Of a stretch of DNA of 64,000 nt, positions 1 through 10,362 are shown one piece after another. Source of the stretch: Tranzscheliella williamsii (taxonomy: Eukaryota > Basidiomycota > Ustilaginomycetes > Ustilaginales > Ustilaginaceae); the NCBI GenBank assembly GCA_023212725.1, contig JALBYF010000001.1, forward strand, positions 186,001 through 250,000, written 5' to 3'. A program made the position numbers and the translations under genes. Positions within the stretch are counted from its first letter, which is position 1, and each line of letters starts with the position of its first letter. The notes below the pieces were generated by a model that worked only from the letters and a program-made list of their open reading frames with translations, did not search any database and was not told where the DNA came from.

Positions 1-988
1 GAAGTTCGAGGAAGACGGGAAGGATCTCCGGAAGCGCGATCCTGGCAAAGTTGTAGCAGATCCTCTCGGGCTCTTCGCCGAACTCCTGAGCTTCCTCCGC
101 CTCGAGAGCCAGCTCGATCTCCTCATCGCAGACGGTAGACCAGAACTCGACGGCCTGAAGGGCGACCTTGGGCTCGGGATCGCGCATGCCAAGGACGGTG
201 AGACCGAAGAGGGCCTGTTCCATGTAGAAGCGCATCTTGTCGTAGTAGAGCTGCATAACCCTTACCAAACACTCGTAGGCGGCAACCTTGACAGGCATGT
301 TGGGGCTTTGCGTCGCCTCGCAGACGACCTGCATAATGTAGTTGCGCTCCCCCTCGCGCTCGAAATTGGCACGAACAAACTCAAGCGAATTGTAGAGCGC
401 CTGTAGGGCTGCCAGTTGAACCTCGGGAGAGGACTCTTCCTTGCGGGCACCCTGGATGACAGCGGTGAGGATCTCGTTGGACTGTGCGGCGAGTACGTCG
501 GAGCTGATACTTTCACAGGTGAAACCGATGGCCTGAAGGGCGGCCTGTCGTAGCCGCATATTGGACTGGTCACCCATGGCACCGAGCAGCTGCGAGATGA
601 GCTCGTTCCAAAGGCCGACGGGCAGTTCGATGGCGGCGATGGCGGCGATGACCTGGGCGGCGGCGGTACCAGCACGGTGCTCCTGGCTGCTCAGGGTCTG
701 GAGGGTTTTCTGCTTGATGTCATTGCGGCTCTCTTGTGGCAAGGCGGTCCATCTTGCGGTATACTCTTCGACGCGTGTGGGATCACGAGCAGTCAAGGCG
801 TTTTTGACGGCGATACCGGCGGCGGTTCGAATATGTGAAGGCGAGGATTCGCTGGCGAGCTCAGCAGCCAGCATGCTCATGTAGAGGGGATAGCTGTCGC
901 GAGCTGCCGCCTCGAGCTTCTGTTCGGCATCAGTTCGAGTGGCCTGATCCGGCGAGAGCGTATTGGTAAGAAGCTGATTGGCGTCCAT
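1..988 (-). CDS. KAP95: importin subunit beta-1 (karyopherin beta), N-terminal 329 residues, cut by window edge
   Basis: Open reading frame from ATG at 988 with no stop down to base 2, so the C-terminal part lies outside the window. The protein starts MDANQLLTNTL and runs as repeated amphipathic helix pairs typical of HEAT repeats. Segments such as LEAAARDSYPLYM, RTAAGIAVKNALTARD, MRLRQAALQAIGFTCE and QAVEFWSTVCDEE match the importin-beta N-terminal layout, where the first helices bind RanGTP and adjoining repeats bind nucleoporins. Known family role: carries importin-alpha/cargo through nuclear pores and is released by RanGTP. The Ran exchange factor RCC1 is encoded about 45 kb away in this window. 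No intron is seen in the visible part. The family is about 860 residues, so roughly 38% is present. Identification rests on the overall pattern and is confident. Confidence 0.9.
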   Translation of the reverse strand, partial: MDANQLLTNTLSPDQATRTDAEQKLEAAARDSYPLYMSMLAAELASESSPSHIRTAAGIAVKNALTARDPTRVEEYTARWTALPQESRNDIKQKTLQTLSSQEHRAGTAAAQVIAAIAAIELPVGLWNELISQLLGAMGDQSNMRLRQAALQAIGFTCESISSDVLAAQSNEILTAVIQGARKEESSPEVQLAALQALYNSLEFVRANFEREGERNYIMQVVCEATQSPNMPVKVAAYECLVRVMQLYYDKMRFYMEQALFGLTVLGMRDPEPKVALQAVEFWSTVCDEEIELALEAEEAQEFGEEPERICYNFARIALPEILPVFLEL

Positions 989-1236
989 CTTGGCACGATC
1001 TTACCGAGCCGAAACCCAACACGGTCGGGAAGCGGAACGTGGAAAAGGGGAACAAAGAAGGAAGAGCAAAGTGCGCTGGCGAACAGGCGCTGTGATGATG
1101 TAGGGGTGGCCCTGATGGTAACGAATAAGGTGCAAAACGGACGAGAGGGACCAGAGATGATGGACAAAGACGAGAGAGACGACAGTGAAAGCAAGATGGG
1201 TTTGGTGTTGCTTTTGCTGATTCTGTTGCTTTGGGA

Positions 1237-1278
1237 ATTGCTTCCTGCGTATTGCTTCCTGCGTATTACTTCCTGCTT
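1237..1278. repeat. 14-bp tandem repeat, 3 copies
   Basis: Unit ATTGCTTCCTGCGT is perfect twice (1237-1250, 1251-1264), followed by a diverged third copy (1265-1278). It is about 250 bp upstream of the importin start codon, probably in its promoter. On the minus strand it reads as repeated GGAAGCAAT-like blocks. A regulatory role is only a guess. Confidence 0.8.
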
Positions 1279-1839
1279 GCCGCTTTGCTGCTTTCAGTAA
1301 GCCGTGAGTGAGAAAAGTGTATTGTGATTGCTCACTCCAATCTGGATGGATAATCTGGCTTGATCTGCTGTGCTTCGCGTTTCAATTCCTGGCTGACGGT
1401 GCTTGCCGCCTTGCGTTTGCGAGTGTTGGTTGATCTTTTCGGCGGAGTCCAGGACATGCATTTGCGCAGCTCAGCTTTTCATAATAGCAGCCACGTATTC
1501 AACCCTTTATTCTCAATTGCTATTCGACTCACGTGTCATTTCGAACAGGGCTAGGCGGAAACGATCGAATTTGTAGCACAGTACTTTCTACGCAGTGCAA
1601 CACGCCGTTTGTACAAGTCTGTAGGTATATGTGGAAAACTCTCCGTCATCGTCTTCAACTAGCTTGTGCTGGAGCAGGTCTCATCTGTACTTGTGCGCAG
1701 ATGGAACAAGGCGGAGCGAAAACATAGTTGCTGTGAATAGAGAAACCAGTTCGATATGCAGGCTTCATCCGGAGCCGTGCGGGTTGGTCAGTCTGCCTAG
1801 GAAGCCACGCGGGGAATCAGGGAGAATCAGGGCCCAAAA

Positions 1840-1860
1840 AGGTGACAGGTGACAGGTGAC
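1840..1860. repeat. 7-bp tandem repeat AGGTGAC x3
   Basis: Three perfect copies in a row, about 90 bp downstream of the transporter stop codon on its sense strand. Likely a simple slippage repeat. Confidence 0.8.
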
Positions 1861-1947
1861 TAGGATGGTATAGTACAGGGCGGAGAGGTGACGCTGGACA
1901 AGTGCTAGTGGAAGCTTACTCGGAATACGGTGCGGGTTAAGGCGAGT

Positions 1948-3645
1948 TCAAGCCGAAGCAGAGTGCGAGCTGGTCGATGTGACCGGACAGCTGCTCTTTT
2001 TGTCGACGCTAACCAGATCGACGGTGTTGCTGTGTTCCATCCGGTGCCGAGCAAAATCGTGGCTCGGCCATCGCCAAGCTGGAACGCGTTGGTTGTACAG
2101 CTGATCGATCTCGAAGAATGTACGGCCTCTTGTTTCGGGCAGCAGGAAGAAGGCGAGAATGGTGATGACAAGCATGCAGCCGGCGAAGATCAGGTAGGCT
2201 TTGGCCGACAGATTGCCCGCATCGCTCGCGGTGATTTGTGGCAAGGCCAGCGTGGTGACCACGGCAGTCGCCTGACCCCATCCTATAGCGTACGACATGG
2301 TATACGTTCTTAACCTCTGCGTGGGCAGTTCGGACGGCATCAGCAACGAGATCGAGTAGAAGCAGAGTGTCCAGAAGAAGTTGAAGACCATCGCCAGTGC
2401 CGAGATCGCCTTGGCTACGTTGGGGTTGCCCGCCTTGAAGGCGAGCACGCCAGCTACAAAGTCAATGACGGTGAGGACAACAAAGCCAGGGAGCGCCAGC
2501 GCGCGCCGCCCTACCTTTTCCAACGCCAGAATGGCAAGCGAGGCTCCGGCAACCTGGCAGATGTAGGCATACACTGTCAAGACGAAGGGATCGCCCAACC
2601 CAAGCTGAGTAAGGAATACGGTGGCGTATGTCGTGCTCAAAATGATGCCGCTAACCTGGTTGAGCGCGAAGAAGGAGCCAGCCACCATGGTGCGCAACAG
2701 ATGCTTTCGGCTGAAGATGTCGGTGAATCGCGAGCCTTGGACCAGGTTCCTGCGTTCTTGCTCGGCCCGGATGATCTCTTGCAGCTCGCTTTCGACCTCA
2801 TTCTCTGAGACTGGCCGCACCCGTCGCAGATTCTCCCGAGCTTCGCCCATTCGACCTTTCTGAACGCACCATACCGGCGATTCCGGAAGGAAGGGTGTGG
2901 GAATGAGTAAGAGAAAAGGCAAAGCGGCTTGAACGGCTAGCGGAACCCTGTACTTGCGGCTATCATGGTAGGTGCGATTAGTGGCCCAACAACAGATGGC
3001 GGCCATCAGATTGGCGAGGATGGTGAGCAAATTCGAGGTAGCCACGGCACCACCACGGATCTGGACCGGCACGACGTCGGCCAAATAGAGCGGCCCAATG
3101 GAAAGTGCGCAGCCATAAGCAAGGCCGTTCATCACCCTGCCGAGGATGAAGGCAGCCAAGTTCGGTGCCCAGAGCTGCAGCTGCGTGGAAGGAATACTGA
3201 ACATGTAGGCGGCGCAGAGCGACCATTTCCTACCGAGCTTATGTTGCAGGTAGGATGAAAAGAGCGCGCCGGCTATCGTACCGATCAGAGGGATGGAGAA
3301 GATCAGCGACTGATGGCTTGCGGTGAAAGTATAGTCGCCGGTCTGTTTGTTGATGCCCTGATACTTTTTGACGAATTCGGGCATGGCAGCGAGCGGACTC
3401 ATGAGCGAGTTCTCGAGGCCGTAGGTTGCCCCACTCAGCGCGATGGTGAGTACGGTGACAAAGACTGACGAGCTCCAGATGCGCGAGGGACGAGGATTGG
3501 AATAGGAGGAAAGCATGCTAGCTGCATCGTTTGCATGACCAGCCGCCGACGGCTGGCGCGGCGCCACGGGAGAAGCCATGTCTGTGGCGGTCAGGATGGG
3601 GACGAACGGGTCGTCTTCTATGATGCCAAGAGACTTGGCGGACAT
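1948..3645 (-). CDS. MFS sugar transporter (sugar porter family, alpha-glucoside/hexose type)
   Basis: 565 residues from ATG 3645. A hydrophilic N-terminus of about 55 residues is followed by hydrophobic segments consistent with 12 membrane spans. Sugar-porter signatures are visible: GRKW between spans 2 and 3 (near residue 137), PESPVW before the central loop (near 254), a long charged cytosolic loop (SENEVESELQEIIRAEQERR), and PETRGRTFFEIDQLY after span 12 (near 503). The pattern is that of fungal H+/sugar symporters related to maltose/alpha-glucoside permeases in the plasma membrane; substrate cannot be read from sequence. The frame stays open upstream to 3978, but that stretch has no ATG-supported homology. 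A TATA-like TATATA sits only about 30 bp upstream of this ATG, so initiation at the second in-frame Met (MASPVAPRQ, residue 23) is possible. Confidence 0.88.
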   Translation of the reverse strand: MSAKSLGIIEDDPFVPILTATDMASPVAPRQPSAAGHANDAASMLSSYSNPRPSRIWSSSVFVTVLTIALSGATYGLENSLMSPLAAMPEFVKKYQGINKQTGDYTFTASHQSLIFSIPLIGTIAGALFSSYLQHKLGRKWSLCAAYMFSIPSTQLQLWAPNLAAFILGRVMNGLAYGCALSIGPLYLADVVPVQIRGGAVATSNLLTILANLMAAICCWATNRTYHDSRKYRVPLAVQAALPFLLLIPTPFLPESPVWCVQKGRMGEARENLRRVRPVSENEVESELQEIIRAEQERRNLVQGSRFTDIFSRKHLLRTMVAGSFFALNQVSGIILSTTYATVFLTQLGLGDPFVLTVYAYICQVAGASLAILALEKVGRRALALPGFVVLTVIDFVAGVLAFKAGNPNVAKAISALAMVFNFFWTLCFYSISLLMPSELPTQRLRTYTMSYAIGWGQATAVVTTLALPQITASDAGNLSAKAYLIFAGCMLVITILAFFLLPETRGRTFFEIDQLYNQRVPAWRWPSHDFARHRMEHSNTVDLVSVDKKSSCPVTSTSSHSASA

Positions 3646-5863
3646 GCTGCGCGGGAACGGCTGTGTGAGGGCGCCTATATAGCACAGGTATCTGTGGACG
3701 AGGAACGGAGAAACCAAAAGAGTAGCGACGCGTTTGCGACGGCACAGAAGATACGAGGGAAGGGTGGGACGAGGGGGCAGGGGGCAGGGAGGAGAGGGTG
3801 TTGAGAGTGGGCCACCGCTGCCAACGGTAGATTTGGGTAGATGGGCGGTGAAATGAAACCGGGCAGTCGCAGGGGAAAAGGCAACAGCCGTACAGCGACG
3901 GCAGGAGGCAAGTGTGGGCACCGATGCCTGGGTCTGGAACGGCCGAGGCTTGGCCGACAGGACTCGATATTGGATCAAGGTTTAGGTTGCGTTACGGCGA
4001 GGATGCTAGGACGGTCCGGCGAAGGAAGGCGATTCAACGAGCGAGGACAAGCAAGGTGCGAGCCTAAGCGAGAGTGAGCAAGGTGTTGTCTTGGCGCGGC
4101 GACCCGGCACGGCGGATCTACGGGGCCATCACTGAAGAGTAAGATGGATGGGCTGGATGAGCTGGACCCAACCAGGTATCAGTGCCGGCGGCAGGGAAGT
4201 GGGCTCAATGCAGTGGAGGCAAGGAGCGGTGGGTTGATGGAGCTGAAGAAAGCGGGGACCGAAGAGTAGCCATCGTACCGGGACTCGTAGTGTGGATGAA
4301 CGGACGAGAGATGCAATGCCAATGACTGCATAAGTCCTTCGTTTGCCCCTCTCTGGGGTAACAGCAGCAGTACCACTTAAGGTTACCAGCAGCAAGCAGC
4401 GGCAGTAGCAGCCATCAGCAGCACCAGCGCTTGGCACAAGTCAACCTGGCACTGCGACTGTCAACTCTTAGGCGCGCTTGCATTTTCCCTTGGGACGCGG
4501 ATGTCAGATTGCTTGTCTTCGCACGAAAAGCATGCGCGCTGAATATGGGGCCTATTGCATACTGCCAAGCTTCTACACGGCTATCTGGATCGAACCCCAT
4601 CGGCCGATGGTGGCTAACTGAGCCAGACGTGGCCTGAACGACAATCGGTCGGGAGAACCGTCCCTTGTGGGCAGCGGACATCCGTCATGAAATGAGCCTG
4701 TGCGGCCTGCGTGCGGTGCATGCGGTGCGATGCGACTGACATTAGACGGCTGCTTGTTACGCTCTCGTCAACCAGGCACACCGTAGCTCGCACATCCGCA
4801 CCTGTGGCAAGATGAACACATGCTTCTCGTCCGGATCCTGCCGGTGTCCAGCCATGCAGGCGCTCAGTAAGTAGTCACGCGCAGGATGTTGTGCCTATGG
4901 AAGCGGAAGTGGCCCCAACCTGGCTTCCCAAATGCAGCGCCTTTACCTTGTATGTGTCGGCAGCATGCACACCTCCCGTACGGAAGCAGGCATGGCGATG
5001 CGATTTTTCCTTGGCCTTTTTGTCTCCCTTTTCCTCGGATTTGACGTCGGATTTTCTTGCCGGCGCGTTTTTGTGAGGAATGCAAGGATTAACGATTGTG
5101 CTGCGAATGATGACAGGTTGTTAAAGCATGGATGCAAAAAAACCCCAAAGCGTGGTTTTTCAAAGCGTGGGTTTTCAAACTGAACTGAGCAAAGCCAAAG
5201 GCAACCCGAAATAGAGGGCGAGGGCGAGGATAAGGGCGCGGTCGCGGGTGCAGGCATCAGTGTGAGTGTGAGTGAGTCAACATCAAACCCGCTTTGGACG
5301 TGGCGTTGAACTGGCACACGAGACGTCGTCCCGATCCCAGTCCCATCAACTCCACCCATCTGCAGCTCAGCGACGCATCCTCACCCGGTCGCATCTCGTC
5401 CCAACAACGGACGACGGCTCGTCCATCCCAAAGGCAGACCATCGTCGGGGTCTTGCGCCACGCCGTGCCTTTGCCGTGTCGCGCCGGATTTGAGCCACGT
5501 CTCGCCACGCAGCCATTGCACCGCCCACACCGACAGCCACCGGTCGCCATCACCACCAGCCGCGTATCCTAGAGCCCAGCATCACCACCATCACAATACC
5601 GCGCCTCTTCTCTCCCGTCTGCCGACCTCCTCGACCCTAACCTCACCACGCCAGAGGGGGAGCTTGACCAACATCGAACCCGCCGCCGCCGCAGCACCCT
5701 TGTTGGCGCAGCTTTGGTTGACCACTGCGGGTCGTATCCAGCCGCACTGCAACTCGACCGTGTAACGCGTTCATGTCGACTGGGTCCCAGCACGCATTCT
5801 CCCAGCCCCACCCTTACCCTTTCCGCCTTCATCGCTTCCAGCCATCTAGCCTGGTCCGGTGTC
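3646..5863. other. 2.2 kb divergent intergenic region
   Basis: Head-to-head region between the transporter (minus) and the OTU gene (plus), so it holds both promoters. It includes a CAG/CAGCAG-rich patch near 4370-4430, two near-identical copies of AAAGCGTGGTTTTTCAAA-type sequence at 5148-5180, and a GTGTGAGTGTGAGTGAGTC run at 5258-5278. The last 500 bases before the OTU gene are rich in C and CA, as expected for a fungal leader. I see no gene. Confidence 0.55.
3676..3681 (-). promoter_or_regulatory. TATA-like element upstream of the MFS transporter
   Basis: TATATA (CTATATAGG on the minus strand) lies 31-36 bases upstream of the chosen start codon. If it works as a TATA box, the transcript would begin almost at the ATG, leaving nearly no leader. 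Confidence 0.35.
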
Positions 5864-7786
5864 ATGGGAAGGCCACCCCGCGGCCCTGCTGCTGGCCCCA
5901 GCAAGCGCACATCTAGAGCCGCCACCACTCTCAAGAGTAAGTATCTCTGCCCGCATCCTGAACTTACTCCGCCGCGTTCATCGTACACCTCGTGCTAACG
6001 GATGCCTTGCTCCCGGCGGTTGCAAACAGACGAGAGGATCACGAGGAGCAGCCGGTCTAGGCACAGCTATAGCCTGGACGACCCGGAACAGGTCGAACGC
6101 GATCTGAACCAGCAGCTCAAGCGTATGGGGCTGTATGCTGCCAACACCACCGGCGACGGCAACTGCCTCTTTCGCGCGCTATCCGACCAACTCTACGGCT
6201 ACTCGGACCGGCATGGCGAACTGCGTCAGGAGACGTGCGACCATCTGGCGGCGCGGGCCGAGAAGTTTGCCGGCTTCGTCGACGACCAGCCCTTCGACGA
6301 CTACGTCCGTCTGATGCGCGAGCCAGGCACCTATGCGGGTCACCTCGAACTTCACGCGTTCGCGCAGATGAAGCTGAAGCAGATCAAGATTGTCCAGCCC
6401 GGCCTGGTCTACGTAGTCGAAGGTGACGACAACTCGCCTGAAGCGCTCCGAGCGCGCTATGACAAGGAGCAGCAGCGTTTACAGACGCAAAACTCCCTCC
6501 AAGTCGGCTCCGAGGTCGGCCCGTACTCGGACCGGCAGAAGAGGCGCCAGAAGCGCGAGCAGTCCAAGAAGCACAAGAAGGCCGCCTCCGAGATGCTGTC
6601 CAGCGGCCAGCTCCTATCTCAAGCAACCTCGCAGGCAGAGCCCAACAAGCAAGCTCTCGAAACAGCCACTGAGCCGGCAACGTCAGAATCGGCATTGGCG
6701 GCAGCCGAACTGGCTGAAGCCTACGGGCCCCTCTACATCGCCTACCACAATTGGGAGCACTACAGCTCGATTCGGAATTTGGAAGGCCCGCACGCGGGGC
6801 TACCTCGCATCAAAGAGCAAAGCGTCGGTGTCGATCCAGCGGAGGAGAGCGACGCCAAGGCGCTGTCGCAGGGTAGCAAAGCGGAGGAGGCTGCGCCGAC
6901 GTTTGAGGAGAAGATGGTCATGCAGAGCACTAGTGTCGAGCACAGCATCTTGGAGGTGCGGCAACTGCTCAAGCAACACCACAATGACTGGGCACACGTT
7001 GTCGAGCTTCTTGTCGAAAAGGACCTTCTTCACGACGAGCAGAAGGTGGGCGCCGAACTGCAGGCGGTCGCCTCGCCCGCGCTGGTGAGCGCGAGCAAGG
7101 CTGGCCTGGCCGACCGGCTGGTGCCGCCTACGTCGCTGCCGGATCACATGCGGCAGTGGAGAGCCGCCTCGCCGTCCTCGGTCGACACGTCGGCGACGCA
7201 GAGCAGCGGGGAGGGCGACTCTCCGTCCACCACAGCCACCACCGAGGACGGCGGCGATACGGCGTGTGCCTCGCCCGACACGCTCAGCCTTTCTCGCGGC
7301 AGCACGCCGGGTGTGGACAAGGCGGGCGGCAAGCGGGCGGCCTCATCTGATCCGATGGGGATGAGTTTTGTGCGCAGTCCCAAACGGCGCTCGCAGAGCC
7401 GGTCGCCGGGTGCCAACCCGGCTGCTGGCGACGGCGCACCGACGCAGCCGGGCCGAAGCGGCAAGGTGGCCGAGGAGGTGGCGGGGGAGGTGGCGGGGGA
7501 GGTGGCGACGGCGAGCGAGCCGGACGAGGCCGGGGGGGATGGCGACCAAGAGTTCCGGGAGGAGTACCAGATCATCAAGCGCGGCCGCGGCCGGCCGCGC
7601 AAGGACGGCCTGCCGAACAAGTCGAGCATCGCCGTCAAGCGGCGCGTCCCCACGCCGCGCGAGCGCCGCGACGCCGCCCAGACCCGCAAGCGCGAGCGCC
7701 AGCTGGAAAAGGCCCACGCCCGCACCGCCGCCCGCGACCCCGCCCCGCCCGCCGATGTCCGCGGCTTCCGCGAGCTCAAGATCTAG
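5864..7786 (+). CDS. OTU-family deubiquitinase with C-terminal AT-hook (OTUD3-like)
   Basis: Two exons, 5864-5936 and 6030-7786, give 609 residues. The 93-nt intron has GTAAGT, a GTGCTAAC branch site and an ACAG acceptor. Exon 1 encodes a basic MGRPPRGPAAGPSKRTSR stretch. The OTU core has the Asp/Cys loop DGNCLFRAL (D67, C70) and the catalytic His block WEHYSSIRN (H268). Family knowledge: OTU proteases cleave ubiquitin chains with a Cys-His-Asp/Asn centre. The domain is interrupted by a charged insert rich in Lys, Gln and Ser (about 145-235). After it comes a possible UBA-like helix bundle (SILEVRQLLKQHHNDW, about 325). The tail is disordered and holds a classic AT-hook core, KRGRGRPRK, near residue 540, then a very basic end. 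The nuclear/DNA-binding suggestion rests on the AT-hook. Confidence 0.88.
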
Positions 7787-8130
7787 CCCACCCCCCGCCC
7801 CCCGCTGCACCACGATACCCCAACCCGGCCCCACCCCACCCGCCTGCATCGCAGCCTTGCATACGTCGCCGCACCGCGACGCTTCGGTCGTCCCAGCACT
7901 CCCCCGCTTCGAGCATTTCACCCCCATCCCGCATTGTATCTCTATCGCAATCCGCACCGTTACCTTCGCGCGCTGCGCCACAGCACCGCCCGTCCTTGTG
8001 TGTGAAAGAGGTGTGTGAGTTCCGGGTTCCGAGGTGGAGCGGTTGGATATTCCGATTTGTCGCGCGGGGGGGCGCGGTGCGGGTTGCGGAGGAGATTGCA
8101 CTTGGACACGGAGCAAGTGTAGATACAGAG
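7787..8130. other. short tandem intergenic gap
   Basis: 344 bases between the OTU stop codon and the next gene. The first half is strikingly C-rich on the plus strand (runs of CCCC), continuing the base skew of the end of the OTU gene; the second half turns G-rich. It must contain the OTU 3' end and the leader of the next gene. Confidence 0.5.
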
Positions 8131-8892
8131 ATGGATGGTGGTGCAGGGATGGGGATGCGGATGGTGGGGCGGTTGACGGTGGGGGAGGTGGTGGCGGAGC
8201 TGGAGGGGCGTGGGGCGGGAGGGTGCGGGCTGTCGCGGGATGTGGCGCACTCGCGCGAGCTGGTCGCGCGCTTCCGCGACGCGCACCGCCTCAACGACGA
8301 GCCCGTCGCCCCCGCCGACGTCGGCCTCCTCCTCCCCACCGACCGCTACCACCACCCCGCCCAGCCCGCCGCGACCCGCACCGACCTCCTCCACGCCAAA
8401 GTCGCCCACCTCCAGTCCCTCGCCGACCACTGGCACACCGCACTCACCGCCGCCCTCGACCTCCTCGACCACCCCCCTCACCCCGCCTCCGCCACCACTG
8501 CCCCGCTCCCCGCAGCGGCGCCCACCGCCGACCCAGGACTTTCTGGCCCGTCGCTGCTTGGTGCTTCCACTTTACCGACCGCCAGCGTGGCGGAGACAAC
8601 CACGACCGCATCTACGGAGATCCAACAAGCACATTCGGACAGCGCCGGGCCTGGTTCGGCCCTACCGGGGCGGGAAGACTCTGCGAGAGCGCACTCCTCA
8701 GAACCAAAGCCAGAGCCAGAGCCAGAGACAGAGGCAGAGGCAGAGACAGAGGCAGAGGCAGAGCCAGATTCAAGGCTAGAGCGAAAGCCAGAGCCAGAGT
8801 CAGAGCCACTACACTGCCTCCCAGACACGGAACGGCCCGACGACGCCACAGAGGAGTTCGAAGACGACGACCCGTGGAGCGAGCTTGCGTAG
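8131..8892 (+). CDS. uncharacterised protein with helical N-terminal half and acidic PEPE/AEAE tail
   Basis: 253 residues from ATG 8131. The frame is open from 7996 with another ATG there, so the start is uncertain. Third positions are almost all G or C, which supports real coding. The first 115 residues look helical (ELVARFRDAHRLND, LLHAKVAHLQSLADHWHTALTAALDLL). Then comes a Pro/Ala/Thr-rich linker and a repeat of PEPEPETEAEAETEAEAEP type made by a hexanucleotide repeat. It ends in an acidic EEFEDDDPWSEL motif, reminiscent of DPW-type adaptor-binding peptides, though that is only a resemblance. I do not recognise the family. The sense strand switches from G-rich codons (8150-8240) to C-rich codons (after 8270). 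Confidence 0.6.
   Translation: MDGGAGMGMRMVGRLTVGEVVAELEGRGAGGCGLSRDVAHSRELVARFRDAHRLNDEPVAPADVGLLLPTDRYHHPAQPAATRTDLLHAKVAHLQSLADHWHTALTAALDLLDHPPHPASATTAPLPAAAPTADPGLSGPSLLGASTLPTASVAETTTTASTEIQQAHSDSAGPGSALPGREDSARAHSSEPKPEPEPETEAEAETEAEAEPDSRLERKPEPESEPLHCLPDTERPDDATEEFEDDDPWSELA
8706..8768. repeat. hexanucleotide repeat (CAGAGC/CAGAGG/CAGAGA) inside a coding region
   Basis: About ten imperfect hexamer units encode the alternating Pro-Glu, Thr-Glu and Ala-Glu tract of the uncharacterised protein. Expansion by slippage keeps the frame, so length variation between strains is likely. Confidence 0.85.
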
Positions 8893-10362
8893 CTGGTGTG
8901 CTGCCGACCTGGCTCCTGTCGACGCATAGACATACTGTAACGAGTGTGCACGCTATCTACCATGATTTGCACGTTACTGGTTACGTGGCGGCTGTGCCTG
9001 TGCGTACGGAGGGATCGGGCAGATCCGTCTACTGACCCGATGCGACCAGATGGCTGCACTCGCGGAGAGCGGAGGGAACTCGCAAGCGTAGCTTGGGCGT
9101 CGGTGCTTCCGCATGGGCCGCTGCTTCTGCGCAACCGGCGTCGACATCGGCGGCAACGGGGGCGGGTCTGGCTCGATCGGTGACGCGCGGGACCGCACCC
9201 AGATGTGCTTCGACTTTCGCCGTTGCCTGTCGACGTGGGAATAATCCGGCGCAGCGCGGCGAGAACGGCAGCGCACGGATCGGACGCTGGCGAACATGCC
9301 GGCGATGGCTCGTCCGCGGCAGACGGCTGGGCCGTATTGCAGCGGCACGTCCGATCGATCGCCCGGCTGCTCCGTGCGGCAAAGCTGCCAGCTCGGGGGA
9401 GTTGTTGGGGCGGAGCCACCGAACTCGAATTCACCGCGATTCTATGCGCGGGAGCAGACAACGCCACTTATGCCTGCACCAGAAGTGGCGGCCGCGACCG
9501 CTAAGAAGCGAGGCCTAGCCCTCCGCATGATGACAACCCGGCCCTCGCCATAGAAAGTGCTGGAACTACTGAGCAGCCCGCTGTTGCCGGGTGGCCATTG
9601 CCCTCGTCTGCGGCTTGCGAACCAGTTCCTTTCAGACCCTGCATGAGACACGCGCCGGTTTGAGTGTATCTGCACGGCACTAGCCTCGTTTCTGAATCAT
9701 CGCGCAGAAGGCCTCATCACCCCAAACCATCTCACTACCAGAGTCAGCGTCCGCTCGGCCTCGTGGATGGCCAGAAGCGAGGCTATGGAGCCGGAGCGCG
9801 CTTGTGCAATGCATCCTCTGCCGACCCATATCGCTACCGGAGCCCTCACACAGCTCGGCAAGCTGGACGACCCTGCGACGCAGGATGGCGTCACCCGTCC
9901 GCCTCTCAATTCTCACAACCGCGCGCTACGAGTGTGAGTGTGAGTACTTCGTGGCACCTGCGTTGGAAACCCGCCATGCTGGCGCTCGAGTGGATAAAGA
10001 TGATTCTGCTTTGCTGCGATATGATACACTCAAATACAAGTACGACGAAGGAGAGGACAAGTCTGGGAGTTTCTAAATAGGATACGAGTGCAGGCGAGAT
10101 TGCAAGAGATCCAGGTAATACGTGCTAGCGAGGCCGTAAGGGCACACTGTTCATCTTGGTTGTCTGTGCGTGCGATATGCGAATCAGCGGGCAATGCGTG
10201 CGAGGCCAGGAAAACCGACAGGGTGGATACAAAGAAAAGCTGCGACGAAGGAGCAATGTGGTGGTCTGAGAAATTCAAGGGCACGTACTGTCGAGTACCA
10301 CTAGAGGGAAGGTCAGACAGGTGAAGGAGTAGTGTCTGAAAAAAAGGATTGTTGTCGTGGTA
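8893..10362. other. 1.5 kb convergent gap
   Basis: Between the ends of a plus gene and a minus gene. The stretch 9040-9510 is GC-rich and open in several frames on both strands. One plus frame (9205-9504) has coding-like composition but no start context, homology or splice pattern I can defend. A GTGTGAGTGTGAGT run lies near 9930. No gene is called. Confidence 0.5.

Larger units (their letters stand above)
989..1947. other. intergenic: importin promoter and transporter 3' side
   Basis: Lies between the start of the importin gene (minus) and the stop codon of the transporter (minus), so it should hold the importin promoter and the transporter terminator. It contains two short tandem repeats, listed separately. 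Open frames here are short and resemble no protein I know. Confidence 0.6.

Noticed and set aside
3646..3978. 111-codon upstream extension of the MFS transporter
   Set aside because: It does not begin at a usable ATG, is Pro/Ser/Arg-rich and precedes a normal transporter N-terminus; probably untranslated.
4565..4640. Possible tRNA on the minus strand because of a GGGGTTCGATCC box
   Set aside because: The T-stem does not pair over five bases, and no acceptor stem or anticodon arm could be folded around it.
8478..9467. 329-codon open frame on the minus strand
   Set aside because: It overlaps the better-supported plus-strand gene (8131-8892). Its Ser/Arg-rich sequence (SGSASASVSASAS) is the antisense reading of that gene's hexamer repeat.
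9093..9504. GC-rich overlapping plus frames that might form a spliced gene
   Set aside because: I could not find a start and splice pair joining them into a sensible protein.
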